Below are positions 20,172 through 26,993 of a stretch of 64,000 nucleotides of DNA, one piece after another. Position 1 is the first letter of the stretch. Each line of letters starts with the position of its first letter. Source of the DNA: Phycisphaera sp. (GTDB taxonomy: Bacteria > Planctomycetota > Phycisphaerae > Phycisphaerales > UBA1924). The translations under genes were made by a program, and so were the position numbers. Location: assembly GCA_020639255.1 (NCBI GenBank), contig JACKGZ010000001.1, positions 248,001 through 312,000 on the forward strand, given 5' to 3'. The notes below the pieces were generated by a model that was not told the origin of the DNA, ran no database searches, and worked only from the letters and a program-made list of their open reading frames with translations.

Positions 20172-21518
20172 TTACTCCGCACGACCTGATTCAAGCAACT
20201 TCGGCTGCGCCTCAACCTGCTTCACCTCGGTCAGCGCCTTGGCGCTCCCCGCCCCCGCATCCTCAAACTTCTTCAGCGTCGGCACAAGCCGCGAATCGAT
20301 CGACCCCACAAGCCTGTTGTACCGCTCCACGCTCTGACGGATCGAATCGCCAAGCTTCCCCGCGTGCTCGAACGCGACCGCCGCCCGCTCGTGCAACTCC
20401 TTGCCAAGCTCCCACAGCCCACGCGCCTCCTGCGCGAGTCTCTCCTCACGCCAGCCCACCGCGACCGCGCGCAGCAAACCGATCAGCGTGCTCGGGCTCG
20501 CCAAGATCACGCCGTGCTGCGCCGCAAAGTCGATCAGCTCGGGCTTGCGTGACAGCGCCGCATCAATAAAGTGATCGCCCGGCACGAACATCACCACGAA
20601 CTCGGGCGACCCGTCGAACTGCGACCAGTACTTCTTGTCCGCCAGCTTCTTCGCCTGCTCCTGCACGTGCCGCGCAAACCGCTCCAGGTGCTGCTCGCGC
20701 TCCGCGTCGTCCGCCGCGTTCACCGCCTCGATGTATGCGTACGTGTTCGTCTTCGCGTCCACCGCGATCACCCGGTCGTTGGGCAGATTCACGACCATGT
20801 CGGGCCGCAGCAGGCTCCCCTCGCTGTCGCGCACGCTCGTCTGCTCGGTGAAGTCGCAGTAGCTCGTCATCCCCGCAAGCTCCGCCACGCGCCGAAGCTG
20901 GATCTCGCCGTACTGTCCCCGCACCTCGGGCCTGCTGAGCGCCCGTGTCAGCTTGTTCGTCTCTTCGCGCAGCCCCCGCCCCGCCTGCGTCACGAGCTCC
21001 ATCCGCTCGTGCAGCGCCGCAAAGCTCTCCGCCCGCGATTTCTCGATCGCTTCCAGCTTCTCCCGCGTCGCGCTCAGCACCTCACCGATCGGCTTGACGA
21101 GGTCGCTCTGCTCCTTCCGCGCCGCCTCGAACACGGGCCTCGCCTGCGCCAAAAACTCCGCTCGCCCCTCCTTGAGCGCCTGCGCGCTGAGCGCCCCGAA
21201 CGCCTCCTTGAGCCTGTTCTCGTTCTTCGACAGCTCCTGCCGCACCAGCTCCGCGTTCTCGAGCCGCTCATTGAGCCTCGCAAGCTCCTCCGCCTGCTGC
21301 GTGACGCGCTGCGTGCTGTTGTCCGACATCGCCCGCGTCTGCGCCAGCTCGTTCCGCAATTCCGCGATCTGCGTGTCCGCCGCCTGCCGCTGGCTCGCCT
21401 CACCCGCCCGCAGGCTCGAAAGCTCGCCGCTGACCCGCCCGAGCCGGAGCCCGAGCCAGACAGCAAGTCCACCAAGCGCCACCACCCCAACCCCGAGCAC
21501 GATCAGCACGATGTCCAT
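20172..21518 (-). CDS. rmuC: DNA recombination protein RmuC
   Basis: The protein has 448 residues. The N-terminal transmembrane segment is residues 3-25, and a long coiled coil (about 35-185) is rich in Glu, Arg, Ala and Gln. The conserved RmuC nuclease-like domain follows: RGQYGEIQLRRVAELAGM, DMVVNLPNDRVIAVDAKTN, FVVMFVPGDHFIDAAL, and PSTLIGLLRAVAVGW. In E. coli RmuC limits inversions at short inverted repeats. The gene is monocistronic on the minus strand. Confidence 0.95.
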   Translation of the reverse strand: MDIVLIVLGVGVVALGGLAVWLGLRLGRVSGELSSLRAGEASQRQAADTQIAELRNELAQTRAMSDNSTQRVTQQAEELARLNERLENAELVRQELSKNENRLKEAFGALSAQALKEGRAEFLAQARPVFEAARKEQSDLVKPIGEVLSATREKLEAIEKSRAESFAALHERMELVTQAGRGLREETNKLTRALSRPEVRGQYGEIQLRRVAELAGMTSYCDFTEQTSVRDSEGSLLRPDMVVNLPNDRVIAVDAKTNTYAYIEAVNAADDAEREQHLERFARHVQEQAKKLADKKYWSQFDGSPEFVVMFVPGDHFIDAALSRKPELIDFAAQHGVILASPSTLIGLLRAVAVGWREERLAQEARGLWELGKELHERAAVAFEHAGKLGDSIRQSVERYNRLVGSIDSRLVPTLKKFEDAGAGSAKALTEVKQVEAQPKLLESGRAE

Positions 21519-21560
21519 GGGCCAAGTCTACACCCGGCCCATTCCCGAACCTCCCCTTCC

Positions 21561-21615
21561 CCCTCCCTCTCCCGCTCCGGGGAGAGGGTGCCTCGCGCGG
21601 CGAGGCGGGTGAGGG
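21561..21615 (+). repeat. hairpin repeat, copy C (short form)
   Basis: Hairpin one pairs CCCTCTCC (21565-21572) with GGAGAGGG (21581-21588). Hairpin two is GCCTCGC-GCG-GCGAGGC (21590-21606). GGGTGAGGG follows. The same two-hairpin core occurs at about 27067-27114 and 27538-27585. It lies in the gap between rmuC and the receiver-like gene. Confidence 0.8.
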
Positions 21616-21766
21616 TCCTCGCTTCTCTCTTTCCACCCTTTCTGCCAGATTGACACCCCCCGCAAACACCCCGCGAACCGCAGGCAGCCCGCGCTCCGCC
21701 CAACCCCCGCTGGGCGCTCCCTATCGAGGCTTCCCGCCCGGGCACGCTTCTTGCCATTGCCATTCC

Positions 21767-22297
21767 ATGCAGTCGGTGCGCCAGGACCATCCAGGATCGA
21801 GCGGCAACGGTGGGGGAGATCCCGCCGCCCGCGCCTCCACGGGCCCGGCCAACCGCCTCAACATGCTCCTCTCCGACGCCTCCTACCGCACCGACTCCTG
21901 GGCCGAGCGTCTGCCCCGACTCCTCGGGCCAATGGGCGTCCAGGCCCACCTCGCCGGCTCGGGCCAGCAGGCCACCCAGCTGATCCAGTCCATGCCCATC
22001 CACGTCGCGCTCGTCGACCTCGGCCTCCCGATCGAAACCTGCGACCCGACCCAGGCCGCCGAGGGCGGCTACCGGCTCCTCGACATCCTCTCCCGCCTGG
22101 CCAACCGCCCGCCCATGGTCGCCATCATCAGCGCCCGCACCCCCCGCGAAGAAGTCCGCCAACTCAACGCCGCACTGCGTCACGGCGTGTTCGCCGTCAT
22201 GAACCGCCCCCGCACCGCGGGCGACGTCGAAACACTCCTCGAAGTCCTCAGACGATGCGTCACGCGTCACTACAAGGGCCGATGGCCCACCGCGTAA
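21767..22297 (+). CDS. receiver-like (CheY-fold) protein without output domain
   Basis: The protein has 176 residues. After a disordered N-terminus of about 30 residues, a receiver-like fold can be traced: NMLLSDASY, then VALVDLGLPIE (the Asp would be the phospho-acceptor), then MVAIISART with a switch-type Ser, and GVFAVMNRPRTAGDVETLL. The acidic pair normally following strand one is replaced by Ser-Asp, so it may be a degenerate receiver. It is 50 bases upstream of groES in the same direction. The function is unknown. Confidence 0.7.
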   Translation: MQSVRQDHPGSSGNGGGDPAARASTGPANRLNMLLSDASYRTDSWAERLPRLLGPMGVQAHLAGSGQQATQLIQSMPIHVALVDLGLPIETCDPTQAAEGGYRLLDILSRLANRPPMVAIISARTPREEVRQLNAALRHGVFAVMNRPRTAGDVETLLEVLRRCVTRHYKGRWPTA

Positions 22298-22347
22298 CGC
22301 CGCACGATTCATTCACAGTCCACTTTCATCATCCGGAGATCAGAAAC

Positions 22348-22656
22348 ATGGCCACCAAGACCCGCGTCGCGATCCGCCCCCTCCACGACAAGATCCTCGT
22401 CGAGCGTGACGAACCCGAGCAGACCACCGCCGCCGGCATCATCCTCCCCGAGTCGGGCAAAGAGCGCCCCAAGACCGGTACCGTCGTCGCCGTCGGTGAC
22501 GGCGCCCTCAACACCGAGACCGGCGAGCGCATCCCCATGGGCATCTCCGTCGGCCAGCGCGTCATCTTCACCAGCTACGCCGGCACCGACGTCAAGCTCG
22601 GCGACGACGAGTACCTCATCATGAATGAATCCGACGTCCTCGCCATCGTCGACTGA
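22348..22656 (+). CDS. groES: co-chaperonin GroES
   Basis: A 102-residue co-chaperonin forming the heptameric lid of GroEL. Motifs: VAIRPLHDKILVER near the start, the mobile-loop region TTAAGIILPES, KPKTGTVVAVG-type strand, and DDEYLIMNESDVLAIV at the end. GGAG lies 9-10 bases before the ATG. No CIRCE inverted repeat (TTAGCACTC-N9-GAGTGCTAA) is visible upstream. Two small genes separate it from groEL. Confidence 0.96.
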   Translation: MATKTRVAIRPLHDKILVERDEPEQTTAAGIILPESGKERPKTGTVVAVGDGALNTETGERIPMGISVGQRVIFTSYAGTDVKLGDDEYLIMNESDVLAIVD

Positions 22657-22682
22657 GCACCCCAAGCCGAAAGGGACGCCCC

Positions 22683-23066
22683 ATGAGCGCCCGCCTCACC
22701 GTTGAACGCATGTTCGCCCACGCCAAGGACAAAGGTCTCCGCGTCCACTTCGCCGTCGGCGGCACCTGGACCTACATGACCGACCTCGAACTCGTCGTCA
22801 CCGGCGCACCCGTCGCAGGCCGAGGCCACGGCGCCCTCACCGACGTCCCGGGCATCGTCCACTACGCCAACCTCTCCAAAGACCAGATCGAGAAGTACAA
22901 AGTCCCCGAGCTCGTCGCCTCCGACCTCTTCGTCTACGGCTGGATCACCAACAACGACCTCCTCCAGGCCCGAGGCAAATCGGACAAGTACGAGATCGGC
23001 CTCCTCGTCGACACCTGCAAGATCGACATCGTGGGCTTCAGCGACCCCCGCGAGGAACTCGCCTAA
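22683..23066 (+). CDS. hypothetical protein in groES-groEL operon
   Basis: A 127-residue protein that I do not recognise. It has no signal peptide and is mixed alpha/beta, with motifs VHFAVGGTWTYMTDLELVV and GLLVDTCKIDIVGF. It begins 26 bases after groES and ends 12 bases before the next small gene, with all four genes on one strand, so it is probably co-expressed with the chaperonin. AAAGGGAC lies before the ATG. Confidence 0.8.
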   Translation: MSARLTVERMFAHAKDKGLRVHFAVGGTWTYMTDLELVVTGAPVAGRGHGALTDVPGIVHYANLSKDQIEKYKVPELVASDLFVYGWITNNDLLQARGKSDKYEIGLLVDTCKIDIVGFSDPREELA

Positions 23067-23078
23067 GGACCCCTTCCC

Positions 23079-23321
23079 ATGACCTCCGACCAGCTACGCA
23101 AAGCACTCTCAGACTGCAAAGGCCGTCGCGACGTGCACCTCTGCTTCGCCGGGGTCCAGGGTGAGGCCGCGCACCTCACCGTCAGCGCCGCACTCCTCGT
23201 CCCCGACGAGGACGACCACCTCGTCAAACTCACCGACGGCCGCTCCGAGTACGTCATCGACGCCGACCGAGTCGCCTGGGTACGCCTTTCCGCAGAATCA
23301 CATTCACTGACCACGCACTGA
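23079..23321 (+). CDS. small hypothetical protein in groES-groEL operon
   Basis: An 80-residue protein with no recognised family. The pattern GRRDVHLCFAGVQGEAAHLTVS, then LLVPDEDDHLVKLTDGRSEYVIDADRVAWV, suggests a small beta-barrel of 5-6 strands. It lies 12 bases after the preceding unknown gene and 52 before groEL. There are no membrane segments. Confidence 0.75.
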   Translation: MTSDQLRKALSDCKGRRDVHLCFAGVQGEAAHLTVSAALLVPDEDDHLVKLTDGRSEYVIDADRVAWVRLSAESHSLTTH

Positions 23322-23373
23322 ATCACTCATAAAAATCTGGCCCTCTGGCCATTTGCAATTTGGAGATCTCTCA

Positions 23374-25005
23374 ATGGCAGCCAAGCAGATCGCATACGAC
23401 ACCGACGCACGCGAACGCATCCTCCGCGGCGTCCAGAAACTCGCCTCCGCAGTCAAAGTCACCCTCGGCCCCTCGGGCCGCGTCGTCGTCATCGAAAAAT
23501 CCTTCGGCGCTCCCAACGTCACCAAGGACGGCGTCTCCGTCGCCAAGGAAATCACGCTCGACGACCCCTACGAAAACATGGGCGCCCAAATGGTCAAGGA
23601 AGTCGCCTCCAAAGCCTCCAAGGACGCAGGCGACGGCACCACAACCGCAACCGTCTACGCCGAAGCCATCTACGCCGAAGGCCTCAAGAACATCACCGCC
23701 GGCGCCAACCCCAACCAGGTCAAGATCGGCATCGACCTCGCCGTCCGCGCCATCGTCGATGAGCTCGGCAAGATGTCCCGCCCCGTGAAGTCCTCCAAGG
23801 AAATCGCACAGGTCGGCACCTGCTCCGCCAACCAGGACGAGCAGATCGGCAAGATCATCGCCGAAGCCATGGACAAGGTCGGCAAGGACGGCGTCATCAC
23901 CATCGAAGAAGGCCAGGGCCTCGAAACCGAAGTCGAACTCCTCGAAGGCATGCAGTTCGACAAGGGCTACCTCTCGCCACACTTCGTCACCGACCCCGCC
24001 AACATGGAGTGCGTCCTCGACAAGCCCTACATCCTCATCCACGAGAAGAAGATCTCCTCCGCCAAGGACATCCTCCCCATCCTCGGCAAGGCCGCCGAAG
24101 CCGGCGCGCCACTCCTCATCATCGCCGAAGACATCGAAGGCGAAGCACTCGCCATGCTCGTCGTCAACAAACTCCGCGGCGTCCTCAAGGTCGCCGCCGT
24201 CAAGGCCCCGGGCTTCGGCGACCGCCGCAAGGCCATGCTCGAAGACCTCGCCGTCCTCACCGGCGGCCAGCCCATCATGGAAGAGCTCGGCATCGATATC
24301 GAAAAGCTCGAGCTCAAAGACCTCGGCCGCGCCAAGAAGATCATCGTCACCAAGGACGAAACCACGATCGTCGAAGGCGCCGGCTCATCCGCGAGCATCA
24401 AGGGCCGCGTCGAGCAGCTCCGCCACCAGATCGAAGCAACCTCCTCCGACTACGACCGCGAGAAGCTCGAAGAGCGCCTCGCCAAGCTCGCCGGCGGCGT
24501 CGCCCAGATCAACGTCGGCGCCGCCACCGAAGTCGAAATGAAGGAGAAGAAGGACCGCGTCGAAGACGCGCTCCACTCCTGCCGAGCCGCAGCCGAGGAA
24601 GGCATCCTCCCGGGCGGCGGCGTCGCCATCCTCCGCGCCCGCCGCGCCCTCGAAGCCCTCAAGAAGAAGGCCACGGGCGACCAGCGTGTCGGCATCGACA
24701 TCGTCTCCCGAGCCGTCTCCGCACCCGTCAAGCAGATCGCAGCCAACTGCGGCCTCGACGGCTCCGTCATCGCCTCAAAGATCGAGGAAAATTCCGACAC
24801 CAACTTCGGCTACAACGCCGTCACCCACGAATACGGCGACCTCGTCTCCATGGGCGTCATCGTCCCCACCAAGGTCGAACGCACCGCCCTCCAGAACGCC
24901 GCCTCCATCGCAGCACTCCTCCTCACCACCGACGCCGCCATCGTCGAACTCAAGGAGAAGAAGCCCAAGGGCGGCCACGGGCACGACGAGGACTTTGATT
25001 ACTAA
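23374..25005 (+). CDS. groEL: chaperonin GroEL
   Basis: A 543-residue ATP-dependent chaperonin. ATPase motifs are intact: LGPSGRVVVIEK, DGVSVAKEI, DAGDGTTTATV, and the catalytic Asp of RVEDALHSCRAA. The C-terminus is GGHGHDEDFDY instead of the GGM repeats of E. coli, so the cavity tail is acidic and His-containing. The ATG at 23374 has GGAG 9 bases upstream; an in-frame ATG at 23353 would lie before that site. A terminator follows. Confidence 0.97.
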   Translation: MAAKQIAYDTDARERILRGVQKLASAVKVTLGPSGRVVVIEKSFGAPNVTKDGVSVAKEITLDDPYENMGAQMVKEVASKASKDAGDGTTTATVYAEAIYAEGLKNITAGANPNQVKIGIDLAVRAIVDELGKMSRPVKSSKEIAQVGTCSANQDEQIGKIIAEAMDKVGKDGVITIEEGQGLETEVELLEGMQFDKGYLSPHFVTDPANMECVLDKPYILIHEKKISSAKDILPILGKAAEAGAPLLIIAEDIEGEALAMLVVNKLRGVLKVAAVKAPGFGDRRKAMLEDLAVLTGGQPIMEELGIDIEKLELKDLGRAKKIIVTKDETTIVEGAGSSASIKGRVEQLRHQIEATSSDYDREKLEERLAKLAGGVAQINVGAATEVEMKEKKDRVEDALHSCRAAAEEGILPGGGVAILRARRALEALKKKATGDQRVGIDIVSRAVSAPVKQIAANCGLDGSVIASKIEENSDTNFGYNAVTHEYGDLVSMGVIVPTKVERTALQNAASIAALLLTTDAAIVELKEKKPKGGHGHDEDFDY

Positions 25006-25025
25006 AATTTGAATTAGTTGTTCAG

Positions 25026-25065
25026 CGGCCGCGCAACTTGTCGGTTGTGCGGCCGTTTTAATTTT
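25026..25065 (+). terminator. intrinsic terminator after groEL
   Basis: The stem CGGCCGCGCAAC (25026-25037) pairs with GTTGTGCGGCCG (25044-25055), with one G-T pair, around TTGTCG. It is followed by TTTTAATTTT. Confidence 0.93.
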
Positions 25066-25115
25066 GTTGACAAAGCATTCGACTAGGGTTTAGTCTCAAA
25101 TCATGGAGACTGAAC

Positions 25116-25775
25116 ATGAAGCAATGCCTAGTAACATTGATTTGTATACTGATTGCTCCACCAAGCTTTGCACAGACAGCCACAATTGATCCCGATCACA
25201 GGTTTGCATGGGCGGAAAATATTGGTTGGGTGAATTGGTTGCCAACTGGTCTGCCAATCGAGCAGCAGGTCAAACTCTCATCGACGTATGTGACTGGCTT
25301 TATATGGTCGGAAAATGCTGGCTGGATTGATCTAGGTCAAGGCCCGGTCGATGGTGTTTCTTATTCGAATCAGGACACAAGTGACTACGGAGTAAATATT
25401 AGTGCTTCAGGACATCTATCCGGTTATGCATGGGGTGAGAATATTGGCTGGGTGGTCTTTGATACTAGTCAGGTGCTAGGGCCATTTCTCCAAGAGGCGA
25501 GGATCGACAGGAAACAAAGGCGTTTACGCGGCTACCTATGGGCGGAAAATGTTGGTTGGATTAATCTAGACGACCTTAGTGTGTACGTTGCGTTGTTATA
25601 TGAATGTGTGGCCGACGTAAATGGCGATGGTTCACTTACGCCAGCCGATTTTAGTGCTTGGGTCGCAGCATTCAATCAAATGCTGCCTGAATGTGATCAG
25701 AATAGTGATGGCATGTGTACACCTGCCGACTTTAGTGCGTGGGTAGCTAACTTTAACATGGGTTGTAGCGAATAA
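25116..25775 (+). CDS. secreted W-x-EN-x-GW repeat protein with GC-type dockerin
   Basis: The protein has 219 residues. The signal peptide is LVTLICILIAPPSFAQ. The mature part contains four copies of a short repeat: FAWAENIGWVNW, FIWSENAGWIDL, YAWGENIGWVVF and YLWAENVGWINL, spaced about 35-45 residues apart, suggesting a small repeated beta structure. A two-loop dockerin-like module follows (DVNGDGSLTPADF, DQNSDGMCTPADF), ending in Gly-Cys-Ser-Glu, two residues beyond the usual terminal Cys. Base composition is clearly AT-richer than the neighbours. Confidence 0.82.
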   Translation: MKQCLVTLICILIAPPSFAQTATIDPDHRFAWAENIGWVNWLPTGLPIEQQVKLSSTYVTGFIWSENAGWIDLGQGPVDGVSYSNQDTSDYGVNISASGHLSGYAWGENIGWVVFDTSQVLGPFLQEARIDRKQRRLRGYLWAENVGWINLDDLSVYVALLYECVADVNGDGSLTPADFSAWVAAFNQMLPECDQNSDGMCTPADFSAWVANFNMGCSE

Positions 25776-25797
25776 GCGTGTCTGTAGGAGTTTGGGA

Positions 25798-26304
25798 ATG
25801 TCAAATGCAAATTTGGCGGCACTATCGGGTGGTATGCTTGTGGCAGGGGTTGTAGCAGTGCTCGGCGTTGGTCCACTGGACCCGCCAGCGGGTCCAGTGA
25901 TGCCGACCGGTGTCTCGCTTGAAGAACTGGCGAACCAACTAGGAAACGTAGAGAGTCAACTTGATGTTGTTGCTAACTACCTATCGCCGTTGTTGGTAGC
26001 GTCAACAGGACCAAATCCGATAGATATCAATCATGGATCTGAAATAAATTTATTAAATGAAACGGCGTATATTGAACGAATAATATACACTAGCGAATTC
26101 AACAGTTTTGTTCAACTTCGTGATGGCAATGGGACCATGATTTCTCCGGGTCATCGAAGGGCAGACGGTACTACTACTGTTGTTCTAGATTTAGGTGTTA
26201 TTGCCCAAAATGGATTAGTCTTTAGTAATTTGAACATACCCGGTAGCAATACTGGGAATGGATGGTTTCAAGTATCTGTTTTCTATCGTGAGGCTACAAA
26301 CTAA
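25798..26304 (+). CDS. GPLDPP-type small exported protein, paralogue 1
   Basis: A 168-residue protein. The N-terminal hydrophobic segment LSGGMLVAGVVAVLGVG runs into GPLDPPAGPVMPTGVSLEEL, a segment I associate with N-termini of exported beta-helix or adhesion-type proteins in Phycisphaerae. A helix and then a beta-rich domain follow (EINLLNETAYIERIIY, FVQLRDGNG, GWFQVSVFYRE). AGGAG lies before the ATG at 25798. It has the same length as, and clear similarity to, the next gene, so it is a tandem duplication. It is AT-rich. Confidence 0.75.
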   Translation: MSNANLAALSGGMLVAGVVAVLGVGPLDPPAGPVMPTGVSLEELANQLGNVESQLDVVANYLSPLLVASTGPNPIDINHGSEINLLNETAYIERIIYTSEFNSFVQLRDGNGTMISPGHRRADGTTTVVLDLGVIAQNGLVFSNLNIPGSNTGNGWFQVSVFYREATN

Positions 26305-26318
26305 GGAGCGTGACAAAA

Positions 26319-26825
26319 ATGAGAAAGCCGAGAACTGCTCAGGTAACGATTGGTGTCAGTTTGTTGCTATCCGCCCTTGTCACTACTTCGGTCCTTGTTG
26401 GGGCGGGACCATTAGACCCGCCGCCAGGTCCAGTTGGTCCAACAGGGGTGACGCTTTCGGACATATCTACTGATATTGCGGATATTCAATCGAATCTGGG
26501 CGTGTTGAAATTGCCATTGAGTGTGGTATCAACTGGTCAGGGGACAGTTGTGCTGTCTCCTGGATCCAATGTGACAATGCTAACTGAGACCGTTATTGTT
26601 GAGAGAGTTACATTTGCTAGTCAGTGGAACGCTTATATTCAAGTGCGAGATGGAAATGGCACGCCGCTTGGTGTTGGGCGACGATTTGACATTAACCATA
26701 CTGCAACTATTGATCTAGGTGTGCTTGCCGAAAATGGTGTAGTGATTCATCATATGGTTCCTCCAAGCACGCAAACAAATAATGGGTGGTTTCAGATATA
26801 CGTATATTATCGAGAAATCGAATGA
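26319..26825 (+). CDS. GPLDPP-type small exported protein, paralogue 2
   Basis: A 168-residue protein. Shared features with the upstream paralogue are the hydrophobic N-terminus, GPLDPPPGPVGPTGVTL, VTMLTETVIVERVTFAS, YIQVRDGNGTPLG and the ending NNGWFQIYVYYRE. The ATG at 26319 is preferred because AAGGAG is 10 bases upstream; an in-frame GTG at 26310 is too close to it. The function is unknown. The genes are probably co-transcribed. Confidence 0.75.
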   Translation: MRKPRTAQVTIGVSLLLSALVTTSVLVGAGPLDPPPGPVGPTGVTLSDISTDIADIQSNLGVLKLPLSVVSTGQGTVVLSPGSNVTMLTETVIVERVTFASQWNAYIQVRDGNGTPLGVGRRFDINHTATIDLGVLAENGVVIHHMVPPSTQTNNGWFQIYVYYREIE

Positions 26826-26993
26826 ATGTATAATTTAATTATGTTCACATTCAATTATTGGTGGTGCATAATTATGTAATGATAGTTGCGCCAAAACACG
26901 CACCTACCCTGTCCCCCTCTTGCCCCCACCCAAACCCCGCCACACAATTGCATCACCCCCGAGCCATCCCCCGCAGCAGGAGACCTCGGACCA
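26826..26993 (+). other. gap with very AT-rich first half
   Basis: Bases 26826-26890 are almost all A/T, with overlapping inverted pieces (ATAATTTAATTAT, CATAATTATG). The following 100 bases switch to C-rich. This marks the right edge of the AT-richer island. No gene was found. Confidence 0.5.

Noticed and set aside
22298..22347. CIRCE operator before groES
   Set aside because: No TTAGCACTC-N9-GAGTGCTAA inverted repeat is present in the gap or the end of the preceding gene.
25066..25110. Promoter TTGACA with a -10 for the dockerin gene
   Set aside because: TTGACA (25067-25072) is good, but the hexamer at the right distance (TTAGTC) matches the -10 consensus poorly.
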